This document shows positions 40,311-49,639 of a stretch of DNA of 64,000 nt, piece by piece. The DNA lies in NCBI RefSeq assembly GCF_000021305.1, contig NC_011772.1, forward strand, positions 3,820,001-3,884,000, read 5' to 3'. A model generated the notes under the pieces. That model did not search any database, was not told the origin of the DNA, and saw nothing but the letters and a program-made list of their open reading frames with translations. Within the stretch, counting starts at the first letter, position 1, and every line of letters starts with the position of its first letter. The position numbers and the translations under genes were made by a program. The stretch comes from Bacillus cereus G9842. Its GTDB lineage: Bacteria > Bacillota > Bacilli > Bacillales > Bacillaceae_G.

Positions 40311-40339
40311 ATTATATCACATTTTCATAACATTGACTA
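40311..40339 (-). promoter_or_regulatory. Extended -10 promoter candidate for yicC
   Basis: Minus strand TAGTCA (40339-40334), 17 bases, TATAAT (40316-40311) preceded by TGA, a TGn extended -10. The -35 overlaps the stop codon of the ATPase gene, and the transcript would start almost inside the following terminator hairpin. Confidence 0.55.
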
Positions 40340-43060
40340 TTTCAAGTTTAATCCCTTCTTATATAACATTGGCTTTTTCTTTTTCGCCTTTTTCCCTGTT
40401 AATAAAGAACCTACTAGTAAGAAAGTCGGAATTGATGACAAACCTCCAATTAATAACCAATCTCTTGCTTGTATCGGCATTGTGCTAAAGATCGGTTGTA
40501 ACGGTGGATAATATATAACCACTAGCATGAGTAGTAACGAAATGATAACCGCCCCTACTAAATACACGTTCCCAAATGGATTGCGGTGAAAGACAGAATG
40601 CTCACTACGACAATCAAATACATGAATAAGCTGAGCAAGTACCAACGTCGCGAACGCTACAGTTTGTGCATATTTCAGTTCATTTGGATGTTGGTTATAC
40701 GCAATAATAAACGCTACTAACGTCACTGCCCCAATTAAAAACCCTCGACTTATTATTTTCCATGCAAGCCCTCTAGCGAATACCCCTTCTTTCGGGTGGC
40801 GCGGCGTTCTCTTCATCACATCTCCTTCAGCCTTATCCAAACCTAATGCCATCGCTGGTAAACCATCAGTAACTAAGTTCACCCATAAAATTTGAATAGG
40901 AACCATCGGCAGTGGTAATGCAAGTAACATCGCAAATAACATGACTAAAATTTCTCCAACGTTTGACGCCAATAAGTAGCGAATAAACTTACGTATGTTC
41001 TCGTATATATTTCTTCCTTCTTTAATTGCTGATTTAATTGTAGCAAAATTATCGTCTAGTAAAACAAGTGAAGAGGCCTCTTTCGCAACATCTGTCCCTG
41101 TAATTCCCATCGCTATCCCAATATCCGCTGTTTTTATAGCTGGAGCATCGTTCACTCCATCGCCTGTCATGGCTACTATATGTCCTTGATTTTGCAGTGC
41201 CTTAACAATTTTTAATTTATGCTCAGGTGATACACGAGCGAATACATACGTATCTTCTACAACATTTTCTAATTCCTCCACATCCATATTCGCGAGTTCT
41301 ACGCCTTCAACAACGCGTCCATCTGGTGGCAAAACTCCTAATTGTTCAGCAATCGCCATTGCTGTCACTTTATGATCACCTGTAATCATTACCGTTCGAA
41401 TACCAGCTTCTTTACACTCTTTTACCGCCTGCGCCACTTCTGGCCTTGGCGGGTCAATCATACCTTGTATCCCAACCAACATAAAATCTTTTTCAACGTC
41501 TCTTTCATGTTCAATAGAATCCGTGACTTTTAAAGGTTTAAACGCAACTGCAATTGTTCGAAGCGCTTGACTACCTAAGCTATGAATAGCCGCCTGTACT
41601 TCTCTTCTATATAACTCACTTAACGGCTGCTGCTTATCCCCCCATAAAATCGTTTGACTCATTTGCAAAAGAACGTCCGGTGCTCCCTTCGTAACAATAA
41701 ACTTCTTCCCCTCTCGATCTCGTACAATAACACTCATCATTTTTCGAGTTGAATCAAATGGAAATTCACGAATAATTTCAAATTTCCCTTTCAATGCCTC
41801 ACGTGTAATCCCAGCTTTCATTGCTGCAGCTACAAGCGCTCCCTCTGTTGGATCTCCATCTAATACGTACGCCTTTTTCTTTTGAATAATATTTGCATTG
41901 TTACATAGTGAACCAAATGTAAGTAGCTGATAAAGTGCTTTTGTCTTAGCTGGATTCACTTCTATTTCACCTTTCATAAAAGAGCCATTAGGTTCATATC
42001 CTTGCCCTGTCACTTTCCACAATTCTCCGCCTGACCACATATGTGTTACCATCATTTTGTTTTGCGTCATTGTCCCCGTTTTATCAGAACATATAACGGA
42101 AGCACAACCTAACGTTTCTACGGCTGGTAACTTTCGTACAATTGCTCTCTTTTTTATCATACGCTGTACACCAAGTGATAAAGCTACTGTAACAATTGCT
42201 GGCAACCCTTCTGGAATAGCCGCAACAGCTAGCGATACGCCAGCTAAAAACATATGATATACTTCATTCCCTTGATACACACCAGCCAATACAACGAGCG
42301 CTGTCAAAATAAGAGCTACAATAATTAATATTTTTCCGAGCTGTTCTAACCTTCTTTGCAGTGGTGTTTCCATTTGCTCTGCATTTTGTAACATATTTGC
42401 AATTTGACCCATCGCTGTATTCATACCAGTTGCTACAACGACACCTGTTCCAGATCCTCGCGTAATCATTGTCCCCATAAAAGCCATATTTTTTTGATCA
42501 CCAATTGCAACCTCTTGCCCTTGCAATGCTTCTACCTTCTTTTGCACAGGTACGGACTCCCCTGTCAAAGCAGACTCTTCAATATATAAACTTGATGCCT
42601 CAACAAGACGCACATCAGCCCCAATACGATCACCACTGGAAAACTTAATAATATCACCTAAAACAAGTGCTTTAGATGGTGCTTTTACCCACTTTCCATT
42701 CCGCATTACAGTAACTTGTGGAGCAGCTAGTTCCTTTAAAGCTTCCAATGATTTTTCAGCTTTTCTTTCTTGAAAAAAGCCGAGAATACCATTGATAATA
42801 ACAATGGCAACAATAGCAATAGAATCAATGTATTCACCTAAAAACGCAGAAACAATTGTTGCTCCAAACAAAACGAGTACCATGAAATCTTTAAATTGCG
42901 CTAAAAATACCATTAGTGCAGAAGGCCTTTTTGCTTCTTCTAATTCATTTGTACCAAATTTCTTAATTCGCCCTTCTGCTTCTTTCTCCGTAAGTCCAAC
43001 CTTTACATTCGTATTCGTTCTTTCTTCCACTTCATGTGCTCGCATTCCATACCAGTTCAT
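40337..43060 (-). CDS. P-type Ca2+-transporting ATPase (YloB type)
   Basis: P2A-type calcium pump. The 907 residues show an N-terminal cation-ATPase domain, TGES in the actuator, PEGLP in TM4 (Ca-binding), the phosphorylated Asp in CSDKTGTMTQNK, KGAPDVLL, TGDGVNDAPAIK in the hinge, and six C-terminal membrane segments. B. subtilis YloB is a vegetative and spore calcium pump, so this is the likely role. It is divergent from rqcH across a 105-base gap. Confidence 0.93.
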   Translation of the reverse strand: MNWYGMRAHEVEERTNTNVKVGLTEKEAEGRIKKFGTNELEEAKRPSALMVFLAQFKDFMVLVLFGATIVSAFLGEYIDSIAIVAIVIINGILGFFQERKAEKSLEALKELAAPQVTVMRNGKWVKAPSKALVLGDIIKFSSGDRIGADVRLVEASSLYIEESALTGESVPVQKKVEALQGQEVAIGDQKNMAFMGTMITRGSGTGVVVATGMNTAMGQIANMLQNAEQMETPLQRRLEQLGKILIIVALILTALVVLAGVYQGNEVYHMFLAGVSLAVAAIPEGLPAIVTVALSLGVQRMIKKRAIVRKLPAVETLGCASVICSDKTGTMTQNKMMVTHMWSGGELWKVTGQGYEPNGSFMKGEIEVNPAKTKALYQLLTFGSLCNNANIIQKKKAYVLDGDPTEGALVAAAMKAGITREALKGKFEIIREFPFDSTRKMMSVIVRDREGKKFIVTKGAPDVLLQMSQTILWGDKQQPLSELYRREVQAAIHSLGSQALRTIAVAFKPLKVTDSIEHERDVEKDFMLVGIQGMIDPPRPEVAQAVKECKEAGIRTVMITGDHKVTAMAIAEQLGVLPPDGRVVEGVELANMDVEELENVVEDTYVFARVSPEHKLKIVKALQNQGHIVAMTGDGVNDAPAIKTADIGIAMGITGTDVAKEASSLVLLDDNFATIKSAIKEGRNIYENIRKFIRYLLASNVGEILVMLFAMLLALPLPMVPIQILWVNLVTDGLPAMALGLDKAEGDVMKRTPRHPKEGVFARGLAWKIISRGFLIGAVTLVAFIIAYNQHPNELKYAQTVAFATLVLAQLIHVFDCRSEHSVFHRNPFGNVYLVGAVIISLLLMLVVIYYPPLQPIFSTMPIQARDWLLIGGLSSIPTFLLVGSLLTGKKAKKKKPMLYKKGLNLK

Positions 43061-43127
43061 CCTGCCATCGACCTCCTGATTCCAGACATACTCTATTGAA
43101 AGCTTATTCAGCCTCGTCCAAAAAAAT

Positions 43128-43136
43128 GCTATAATT
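43128..43136 (+). promoter_or_regulatory. Extended -10 promoter of rqcH
   Basis: TGCTATAAT (TGn plus perfect -10); the -35 position reads TTCAGC, a poor match. About 30 bases before the rqcH start. Confidence 0.6.
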
Positions 43137-43165
43137 AACTTTTAGTTAGAAAGGAGTGTTCATTA

Positions 43166-44875
43166 ATGGCATTCGATGGATTATTTACAAGAGCGATTAC
43201 ACATGAAATTGAAAATTCTCTTTACACGGGAAGGGTTTCCAAAATATACCAACCTTCAAAATACGAGATTTTATTACATATTCGAGCGAATGGAAAGAAC
43301 CAAAAACTAATTCTTTCATCTCATCCTACATATGCGCGTATGCACTTAACGAATCAAAACTACGATTCGCCAGCAATACCGCCGATGTTTTGTATGCTTC
43401 TTCGTAAACATTTAGAAGGTGGATTTATTGAAAAAATTGAACAAATCGACTTAGAACGGATTATCCAAATTACAGTTCGCAGTCGTAATGAAATCGGAGA
43501 CGAATCATTAAAAACATTAGTAATTGAAATAATGGGAAGACATAGCAACATTATCTTATTAGATACGAAAACAAACGTGATTTTAGATAGCTTAAAACAC
43601 GTTTCATTAGCCGTAAACCGTCACCGAACTGTATATGCTGGTGCTGAGTACGTCGCGCCACCAGCCCAACATAAAATCAATCCTCTGCAAATTGAAACCG
43701 CAGATGATTTTATTAGACCGCTAGACTTTCTATCTGGAAATATGGATAAACAACTCGTCGGGGCTTTCATGGGAATATCCCCATTATTTGCAAAAGAAGT
43801 AGTAAAGAAAGCCGGTATGGTAAACGAGAAAGCATTATCAGAAGCATTTTTCTCTATACAAACACCATTACTATCTCATGCATATACACCAGCAATGATT
43901 ACTGCAAATGGAAAAGAATTCTTTTATCTTTTCCCTCTTACACACTTGCAAGGAGAAGAAAAAACATTCTCATCAGTGAGCGAATTGTTAGATCGTTTCT
44001 TCTTTGGCAAAGCAGAACGTGATCGTGTAAAACAACAAGCTCATGATTTAGAACGCTTTATGCAAAACGAAAAAAATAAAAACGAGAAAAAACTCATTAA
44101 ACTCGAAAAAACACTGCAAGATGCCGGAAAGGCAGATAAATATCAACTATTTGGAGAACTACTTACAGCCAATATGTACGCTTTGAAAAAAGGGGATAAA
44201 GATATTGAAGTCGTTAACTATTACGACGAAAATAGCGGAACTGTAAAAATTACATTAGATCCTTTAAAAACACCATCTGACAATGCGCAACGCTATTTCC
44301 AAAAGTACCAAAAAGCGAAAAATTCAGTTGTTGTTGTAGAAGAACAAATCGAAAAAACCAATGAAGAAATTCTTTATTTTGATAGCTTACTTCAACAAAT
44401 GGAAGCTGCTTCTTCAAAAGATATTGAAGAAATTCGTGAGGAATTAGCTGAAGAAGGTTATGTGCGCAATCGCAAAACGAAAAACGCAAAGAAAAAGCCT
44501 ACTAAGCCAGTATTAGATAAATATTTAGCAAGTGATGGCACAGAGATTTTCGTTGGTAAAAACAATAAACAAAATGATTATTTAACAACGAAGTTTGCCC
44601 GCCGTGATGAAATTTGGTTACATACGAAAGACATACCTGGCTCTCACGTTGTCATTCGTTCTTTAGAGCCTGCTGAAGAAACTTTACTAGAAGCTGCCAA
44701 AATTGCCGCTTATTACAGTAAAGCGAAAGAGTCTAGCTCTGTACCTGTTGATTTCACTAAAATACGCCATGTGAAAAAACCGAGTGGTGCAAAACTTGGT
44801 TTTGTTACGTACGACAATCAGCAAACCGTATATGTAACACCAGATGCTGATATTGTAATGAAATTAAAAGCGTAA
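43166..44875 (+). CDS. rqcH: Ribosome quality-control factor RqcH (NEMF/Rqc2 family)
   Basis: Binds obstructed 50S subunits and recruits Ala-tRNA to add C-terminal alanine tails that mark stalled chains for degradation; older name fibronectin-binding protein YloA. The 569 residues have NFACT-N (1-200, [17 protein letters not shown]), a helix-hairpin part, a coiled coil (about 290-440) and NFACT-R (REDEI-type [19 protein letters not shown] then SHVVIRS). The expected DR pair near 97-98 reads Glu97-Arg98. ATG follows AAAGGAG. It is monocistronic and ends in a good terminator. Confidence 0.95.
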   Translation: MAFDGLFTRAITHEIENSLYTGRVSKIYQPSKYEILLHIRANGKNQKLILSSHPTYARMHLTNQNYDSPAIPPMFCMLLRKHLEGGFIEKIEQIDLERIIQITVRSRNEIGDESLKTLVIEIMGRHSNIILLDTKTNVILDSLKHVSLAVNRHRTVYAGAEYVAPPAQHKINPLQIETADDFIRPLDFLSGNMDKQLVGAFMGISPLFAKEVVKKAGMVNEKALSEAFFSIQTPLLSHAYTPAMITANGKEFFYLFPLTHLQGEEKTFSSVSELLDRFFFGKAERDRVKQQAHDLERFMQNEKNKNEKKLIKLEKTLQDAGKADKYQLFGELLTANMYALKKGDKDIEVVNYYDENSGTVKITLDPLKTPSDNAQRYFQKYQKAKNSVVVVEEQIEKTNEEILYFDSLLQQMEAASSKDIEEIREELAEEGYVRNRKTKNAKKKPTKPVLDKYLASDGTEIFVGKNNKQNDYLTTKFARRDEIWLHTKDIPGSHVVIRSLEPAEETLLEAAKIAAYYSKAKESSSVPVDFTKIRHVKKPSGAKLGFVTYDNQQTVYVTPDADIVMKLKA

Positions 44876-44880
44876 ATACA

Positions 44881-44912
44881 AAAATGCGTTGCTTATAAGC
44901 AACGCATTTTTT
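44881..44912 (+). terminator. Terminator of rqcH
   Basis: AAAATGCGTTGC / GCAACGCATTTT, a 12-base perfect stem with a six-base loop and T tract. Confidence 0.92.
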
Positions 44913-45217
44913 ATTTATTTTCAATTTAGTTGCTATATCCATTCAATATTGTCAAAAAAATTGACAGTGTCATTTTACATTTGTATAAATTTTTTAAAGC
45001 ATGTAAATAAAGTACAAGTGTAACTCCAATCAATATTTTTTCATCCCCCTGCTATTTATTGAAGCAATCTGAATTTTATAAACAAACCGTCTCCCACAAA
45101 TGGCGGGCTATTTTCTTATCTCCCTTAAAATATATGTTTTCCCTACTATCCTTTCTTCAAATATACATTTTGGCACACTATTTGCTTTATTAAATACTGT
45201 GAATAGGGGGAATTAAC
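44913..45217. other. Long intergenic leader of the M24 peptidase gene
   Basis: About 305 bases without a supported gene. It holds a strong SigA promoter 230 bases ahead of the peptidase start and TGTCAA-N5-TTGACA, an inverted repeat overlapping its -35 box. A 38-codon frame (45100-45216) has no ribosome site. The promoter-to-start distance leaves a long untranslated leader, or a nearer promoter I did not recognise. Confidence 0.5.
44961..44989 (+). promoter_or_regulatory. SigA promoter upstream of the M24 peptidase
   Basis: TTGACA (44961-44966), 17 bases, TATAAA (44984-44989). Confidence 0.65.
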
Positions 45218-46288
45218 ATGACTTTAAAAATTAATAAAATCCAAAATCAACTACAAAACTATGAAATTGACGGGTTACTCATTACCAAAAAAGAAAATCG
45301 CCAATATGCAACAGGCTTTACAGGTAGTGCTGGCGTCGTCTTAATCTCTGCGGATAAAGCTGTTTTTATAACTGATTTTCGCTATGTAGATCAAGCGAAA
45401 TCACAAATAAAAGATGCTGAAATTATTATGCATACAGGAAATTTAGAAAAAGAAATTGCAAATCAAGTATCAAAATTAAACATTCAAAAACTCGGAATTG
45501 AAGAGAACAACATGACATTGCAACAATATAAAAACTTACAAAAATGCGTACATGTGGAAATGGTTCAAGTGTGCGAAATCATCGAAAATATTCGTATTAT
45601 TAAAGACATGCCGGAAATAGAAACAATGAAAATCGCAGCTAATATTGCTGACGAAGCATTTCACCACATCATTACGTTTCTAAAACCAGGAATAAGTGAA
45701 AATGATGTACGAGATGAGTTGGAATTTTTCATGCGAAAAAAAGGGGCTACATCCTCTTCATTCCAAATCATTGTAGCTTCTGGCGTTCGTTCTTCACTTC
45801 CTCATGGAGTTGCATCAAATAAAATAATCGAGCGAGGCGACATCGTTACATTAGATTTCGGTGCACTTTACGATGGATATTGTTCCGATATAACTCGTAC
45901 TGTAGCAATCGGAGAATCATCAGAAGAATTCAAAAAGATATACAATGTTGTACGAGAAGCGTTAAAACGTGGAACTAAAGCAATTAAGCCTGGAGAAACT
46001 GCGAAAAGTATCGATGATATAACGAGAGATTACATTACAGAACATGGATACGGTCAATACTTTGGACACTCTACTGGTCATGGTCTTGGGTTAGAAATAC
46101 ATGAACCTCTTCGCCTATCCCAAGAAAGTCAGGCTACTTTAGAAGAAGGTATGGTTGTTACAGTTGAACCTGGTATTTACATACCAAACTGGGGCGGTTG
46201 TAGAATTGAAGATGATATTGTCATCACAAAAGACGGATATGAAGTTATTACAAAATCAAATCGGGAACTAATTGTGATTCCTTGTTAA
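45218..46288 (+). CDS. M24-family aminopeptidase (Xaa-Pro type)
   Basis: Dinuclear-metal peptidase that likely removes the residue before proline. The 356 residues have a creatinase-like N domain and the pita-bread catalytic domain with the ligands in LDFGALYDGYCSDITRT (two Asp), HSTGHGLGLEIHE (His), VEPGIYIPNWGG (Glu) and RIEDDIVI (Glu). ATG follows TAGGGGGAA. Bacilli carry another Xaa-Pro peptidase near efp, so this looks like a paralogue. It begins the accessory stretch that replaces the cysH operon of B. subtilis. Confidence 0.9.
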   Translation: MTLKINKIQNQLQNYEIDGLLITKKENRQYATGFTGSAGVVLISADKAVFITDFRYVDQAKSQIKDAEIIMHTGNLEKEIANQVSKLNIQKLGIEENNMTLQQYKNLQKCVHVEMVQVCEIIENIRIIKDMPEIETMKIAANIADEAFHHIITFLKPGISENDVRDELEFFMRKKGATSSSFQIIVASGVRSSLPHGVASNKIIERGDIVTLDFGALYDGYCSDITRTVAIGESSEEFKKIYNVVREALKRGTKAIKPGETAKSIDDITRDYITEHGYGQYFGHSTGHGLGLEIHEPLRLSQESQATLEEGMVVTVEPGIYIPNWGGCRIEDDIVITKDGYEVITKSNRELIVIPC

Positions 46289-46371
46289 AATCATGAACTT
46301 TTTAAAAGGAGTTTTTCTCTGCACATAGAATTCTTTCTCTGGAGTCATCGTTTAAAGAGGGGGAATTTTAA

Positions 46372-46896
46372 TTGAATTTTGTAATTGATAAATTGGAGGG
46401 TTTACATGTAGAATTTTCAAAGCTTGTTTCCATGATGAATTACGCTCGCTATACAACAATGCAAGCAGTGGAAAGTTTAACAATTGAAGAACTTGATTAT
46501 TTATATGATAAGGAAGCAAATTCAATTGGCATGTTATTGTATCATATGGCTGCTATTGAATTTTACTACCAGATTCATACTTTTGAAGACCGTGAACCAA
46601 CGGAGGCTGAATTAGAACGCTGGTTACCTGGCATTGAATTAGGCGATCTTGGACGTGAGAAAATAAAAGGAAACGCTATAGAATTTTACATAAATACATT
46701 ACAAGAAGTACGTTCCAAAACAATCGAGACTTTTCAATCGTTACCTGATGAATGGTTATTTAAAACGACAGACTTTTGGTATGACAAACCAGCAAATAAC
46801 TATTTTAAGTGGTTTCACGTTTTTGAAGATGAAATCAATCATCGTGGACAAATTCGTTTAATTAAAAAGATGCAAAAAGCTCATGCAGTAAAATGA
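46372..46896 (+). CDS. DinB-fold protein
   Basis: A 174-residue four-helix-bundle protein of the DinB/YfiT type. The likely metal His is in LLYHMAAIEF (helix 2), and the C-terminal motif reads HVFEDEINHRGQI. In classical members a His occupies the position four before the HRGQ histidine; here it is Asp, so metal binding may be altered. Members include thiol transferases and unknown stress proteins; a specific reaction cannot be named. A TTG start at 46372 is used because GAGGGGGA is 8 bases ahead. It ends in a shared hairpin terminator. Confidence 0.8.
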   Translation: MNFVIDKLEGLHVEFSKLVSMMNYARYTTMQAVESLTIEELDYLYDKEANSIGMLLYHMAAIEFYYQIHTFEDREPTEAELERWLPGIELGDLGREKIKGNAIEFYINTLQEVRSKTIETFQSLPDEWLFKTTDFWYDKPANNYFKWFHVFEDEINHRGQIRLIKKMQKAHAVK

Positions 46897-46897
46897 G

Positions 46898-46930
46898 GAA
46901 ATGCCACCGAATAAGGTGGTATTTTCTTTT
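46898..46930. terminator. Bidirectional terminator between the DinB gene and the membrane-protein pair
   Basis: ATGCCACC / GGTGGTAT stem (one G-T pair), six-base loop, T-rich on the plus strand and A-rich ahead, serving converging transcripts. Confidence 0.75.
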
Positions 46931-47297
46931 ATTCATTAACGAATAGCTTTTCGTTTATTATTTTAGTGACTACCACTACCAACATTAAAATGCATATTAA
47001 ATATAGCATTTTCGCAATAAACAACCACCCTTGAAACATTACAATTCCATCTATTATCTCATTTCCTTTCCATAACAAAAACGGAATTGTGCTGATTATA
47101 ATGACAAATTCGATGCTGAAAACCATTTTCTTTTTTCGACTATATGCTTTCCATTCATTCCAGCGATACATAGGTGCAAAAATCAATACTCCTATACATA
47201 ATATAACTGGTACCCATTCACTTTTTAAAAATTGCCCTGAAATAACTGATAATAGTAAACAAACGAGCACACCATAATATCCTATTTTTTCTCTCAT
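46929..47297 (-). CDS. Small membrane protein, intact copy of a tandem pair
   Basis: Unknown function. The 122 residues hold about four hydrophobic segments (near 5-25, 28-43, 55-72, 85-110) separated by short charged turns, with FQGWLFIAKMLY in the last third. ATG at 47297 (MREKIGYYGV) follows GGAGGTAG; a longer start at 47312 is weaker. It resembles the broken neighbour at 47314-47680 along its whole length (same MRxKIG start, EW, YRW, FQxW and AKxLY positions), so the two arose by duplication. Confidence 0.75.
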   Translation of the reverse strand: MREKIGYYGVLVCLLLSVISGQFLKSEWVPVILCIGVLIFAPMYRWNEWKAYSRKKKMVFSIEFVIIISTIPFLLWKGNEIIDGIVMFQGWLFIAKMLYLICILMLVVVVTKIINEKLFVNE

Positions 47298-47313
47298 TCT
47301 TACTACCTCCATT

Positions 47314-47680
47314 CTATCCTCTCTTTAATATGTAACTCCATATTCTTATCGTGAACCTAAGAAAAATAACAACTACAATTACAATATAAAGACCTTTTGC
47401 AGAAGACATCCATTCTTGAAAAATAGACATTTTCTCCATCTGTTTCTGTCCTTCTATTAAAATAAACCCTATGAAAAATGAGCAAACAACAATGATACCT
47501 ATCATAATTCCAATGCTTTTCTTACTATGTTGTTTCATGTCATCCCATCGTTATAACAGTATAAAAACAAACCCAAAAAGAGGGGTGATACTTATCCATT
47601 CATTGTTTGTAAATAGATTTAAAATGATTAATAGACTACAAGATATAATGAATCCCCAAAACCCGATTTTTTTTGCGCAT
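47314..47680 (-). pseudogene. Broken paralogue of the adjacent small membrane protein
   Basis: Reading from ATG 47680, behind AGGAGG, gives MRKKNRVLGIHYIL and then a stop. Removing one A from the A8 run (47666-47673 region) gives MRKKIGFWGFIISCSLLII and a frame that follows the intact neighbour. That frame then meets a single TAA (47553-47551) exactly where the neighbour has Tyr (YRWNEWK versus stop-RWDDMKQ), and continues open to 47314, ending RIWSYILKRG. Thus a frameshift in a homopolymer and one nonsense codon break the gene. The 3' part from ATG 47538 (74 aa, two membrane segments) could still be translated but lacks a good ribosome site. Confidence 0.8.
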
Positions 47681-47841
47681 AAGCCCTCCTTAAATTCCAT
47701 TTTTAGGATTAATTGTATTGTAACATCCATTTCCACTTCTTACCATTACAGTACATGAAATTTCACTTTTTTTCCTATACTCACATACTTTTACTGCTTT
47801 CATACAATAAACTACACGAATGCCTAAAGGATGTGAATGTT

Positions 47842-49227
47842 ATGGGAGTTGAATTAACGCTGTTGCATGCTCTCTATATTCTTTGTTTACTCACTATTAT
47901 TACTTTTTTTATTCTCCGGAAAGATACGACGATTATTTGTATCGTTTTTATCTTTTTATTAGCATTAACCGCTACAAGTTCTATCCCTCTTGCCGTTAGC
48001 GGTATTTTTCAAAGTTTCATTTACGCTATTACTGAACTTTTACCAACTATATTAATCATCTCTATTATCGTATCAATGAGCAATCTACTCGTTCATACTG
48101 GCATAAATGATACGATGATTTCACCATTTACAAAGATGATTCGTACCCCTACCCTCGCCTACTGGATTATCGGCCTTTTAATGATGACAATTTCTTTCTT
48201 TTTTTGGCCTTCTCCAGCTGTCGCCTTAATGGGAGCTATTTTATTCCCCGTCGCTGTACGCGTCGGTCTTCCTCCAATTGGGGTTGCCATTGCTATGAAC
48301 TTATTCGGACACGGCATCGCCTTATCTGGCGACTTCGTTATTCAAGGAGCACCGAAATTAACTGCAGACGCGGCTGGTCTTCCTGTTTCCAGCGTCGTTT
48401 CTGCCAGTGTTCCCCTCGTTATCGTGATGGGCGTTGTTACAACTTCTGTCGCTTTTTTCTTCTTACGAAAAGAATTTGATACAGGATTATCCTTGCAAAA
48501 CTCCCCTGCATCAACGGAACCATCTAAAACTACTATTTTATTATCTCCTCGCATAAAGAAATGGCTCGCTATATGTATCCCTATCGTATATATCATCGAT
48601 ATCCTTTGCATGATTCAATTTAAACTACAAGGAAGCGATGCAACAGCACTTATCGGCGGAACGACTGTTATTATGATTATCATCATTTCCCTCATCGCCT
48701 ACAAAGGTAATGGACTAAATAAAACAACCGATTATTTTATAGAAGGGCTCCAATTTGGATTTAAAATCTTTGGTCCAGTTATTCCAATTGCTGCACTCTT
48801 TTATTTAGGAGATAGCGGTTTTGTGAAAATTATCGGAGACTATTTACCGAAAGGTTCACATGGAATCATTAACGACTTAGGGATTGCCTTATCTCAAACT
48901 GTTCCTTTAAATCAATACGTATCGGCGGGAACATTAACTATCGTTGGTGTCATAACAGGATTAGATGGATCTGGCTTTTCTGGTATATCACTTGCTGGTT
49001 CAATTGCCAATCTTTTCGGAACAGCACTTGGGCATGGAACAGCTACATTAACAGCACTCGGGCAAATTGCTGCCATATGGACCGGAGGCGGGACTTTAAT
49101 TCCTTGGGCGCTTATTCCTGCCGCTGCCATTTGTAAAGTGGATCCATTTGAACTCGCACGCCGAAACTTTTTACCAGTTGTGATTGGCTTAATTGTCACC
49201 ACGATCGTTGCGATGTTTATTCTATAG
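47842..49227 (+). CDS. Multi-pass permease, ion-transporter-superfamily type, substrate unknown
   Basis: The 461 residues form about 11-12 hydrophobic segments, with glycine/proline-rich re-entrant-like stretches (FFFWPSPAVALMGAILFPVA, NLFGHGIALSGDFVIQGAPK, LDGSGFSGISLAGSIANLFG) typical of ion-transporter-superfamily carriers such as dicarboxylate, citrate or gluconate permeases. I cannot name the substrate. ATG at 47842 (MGVELTLLHALYIL) follows AAAGGATG; an upstream in-frame extension to 47713 is unlikely. No catabolic or regulatory gene adjoins it, which leaves its role open. A terminator follows. Confidence 0.75.
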   Translation: MGVELTLLHALYILCLLTIITFFILRKDTTIICIVFIFLLALTATSSIPLAVSGIFQSFIYAITELLPTILIISIIVSMSNLLVHTGINDTMISPFTKMIRTPTLAYWIIGLLMMTISFFFWPSPAVALMGAILFPVAVRVGLPPIGVAIAMNLFGHGIALSGDFVIQGAPKLTADAAGLPVSSVVSASVPLVIVMGVVTTSVAFFFLRKEFDTGLSLQNSPASTEPSKTTILLSPRIKKWLAICIPIVYIIDILCMIQFKLQGSDATALIGGTTVIMIIIISLIAYKGNGLNKTTDYFIEGLQFGFKIFGPVIPIAALFYLGDSGFVKIIGDYLPKGSHGIINDLGIALSQTVPLNQYVSAGTLTIVGVITGLDGSGFSGISLAGSIANLFGTALGHGTATLTALGQIAAIWTGGGTLIPWALIPAAAICKVDPFELARRNFLPVVIGLIVTTIVAMFIL

Positions 49228-49260
49228 TGTAAGCAAGTTTTCTCTTGCTTACGCTTTTTA
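49228..49260 (+). terminator. Terminator of the permease gene
   Basis: GTAAGCAAG / CTTGCTTAC with a six-base loop, then CTTTTTA, beginning at the stop codon. Confidence 0.85.
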
Positions 49261-49384
49261 TTATGAAATCCAGTGACTTTCTAAAGGGATTAACTACATG
49301 TTAGCGAAGTTATATTAAGAGAATATTTATTTAAAAAACGTTTACGAGGTACAGATTACTTCCATTAGAAAAGGGGACATAACT

Positions 49385-49639
49385 ATGAATGAATTGATTT
49401 TCGTCTTATTAATTTGTCCATTACTTATCTTTATCGTTTCTGTTATTGGAACACGCAAGACGAAAACGTATTACGTAATGCCGATTGTAACGTTTGCTAG
49501 TTTTTTAATAATAGGTGTTATCGCCTTCACTCCAAAATTCTTCTTTTGGGTTGGCATGTACAGCATCTTCTCATTTATTGTTTCTTATATGACTCTATTG
49601 TTTGTAAGAGGATATGAGCTTGCAGAAAGCGCTAAGTAG
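49385..49639 (+). CDS. Small membrane protein, DUF2651-like
   Basis: The 84 residues have three predicted membrane helices (about 3-22, 30-48, 52-75) and end RGYELAESAK. By length and pattern it resembles the DUF2651 family (YbeF of B. subtilis); function unknown. ATG follows AAAAGGGGA. It stands alone between the permease and the converging pyr operon. Confidence 0.7.
   Translation: MNELIFVLLICPLLIFIVSVIGTRKTKTYYVMPIVTFASFLIIGVIAFTPKFFFWVGMYSIFSFIVSYMTLLFVRGYELAESAK

Noticed and set aside
45100..45216. 38-codon frame before the M24 peptidase
   Set aside because: No ribosome site, no recognisable sequence, and the end runs into the peptidase ribosome site.
47713..47841. N-terminal extension of the permease
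   Set aside because: The extra residues are not membrane-protein-like and cross the probable promoter; ATG 47842 has a better site.
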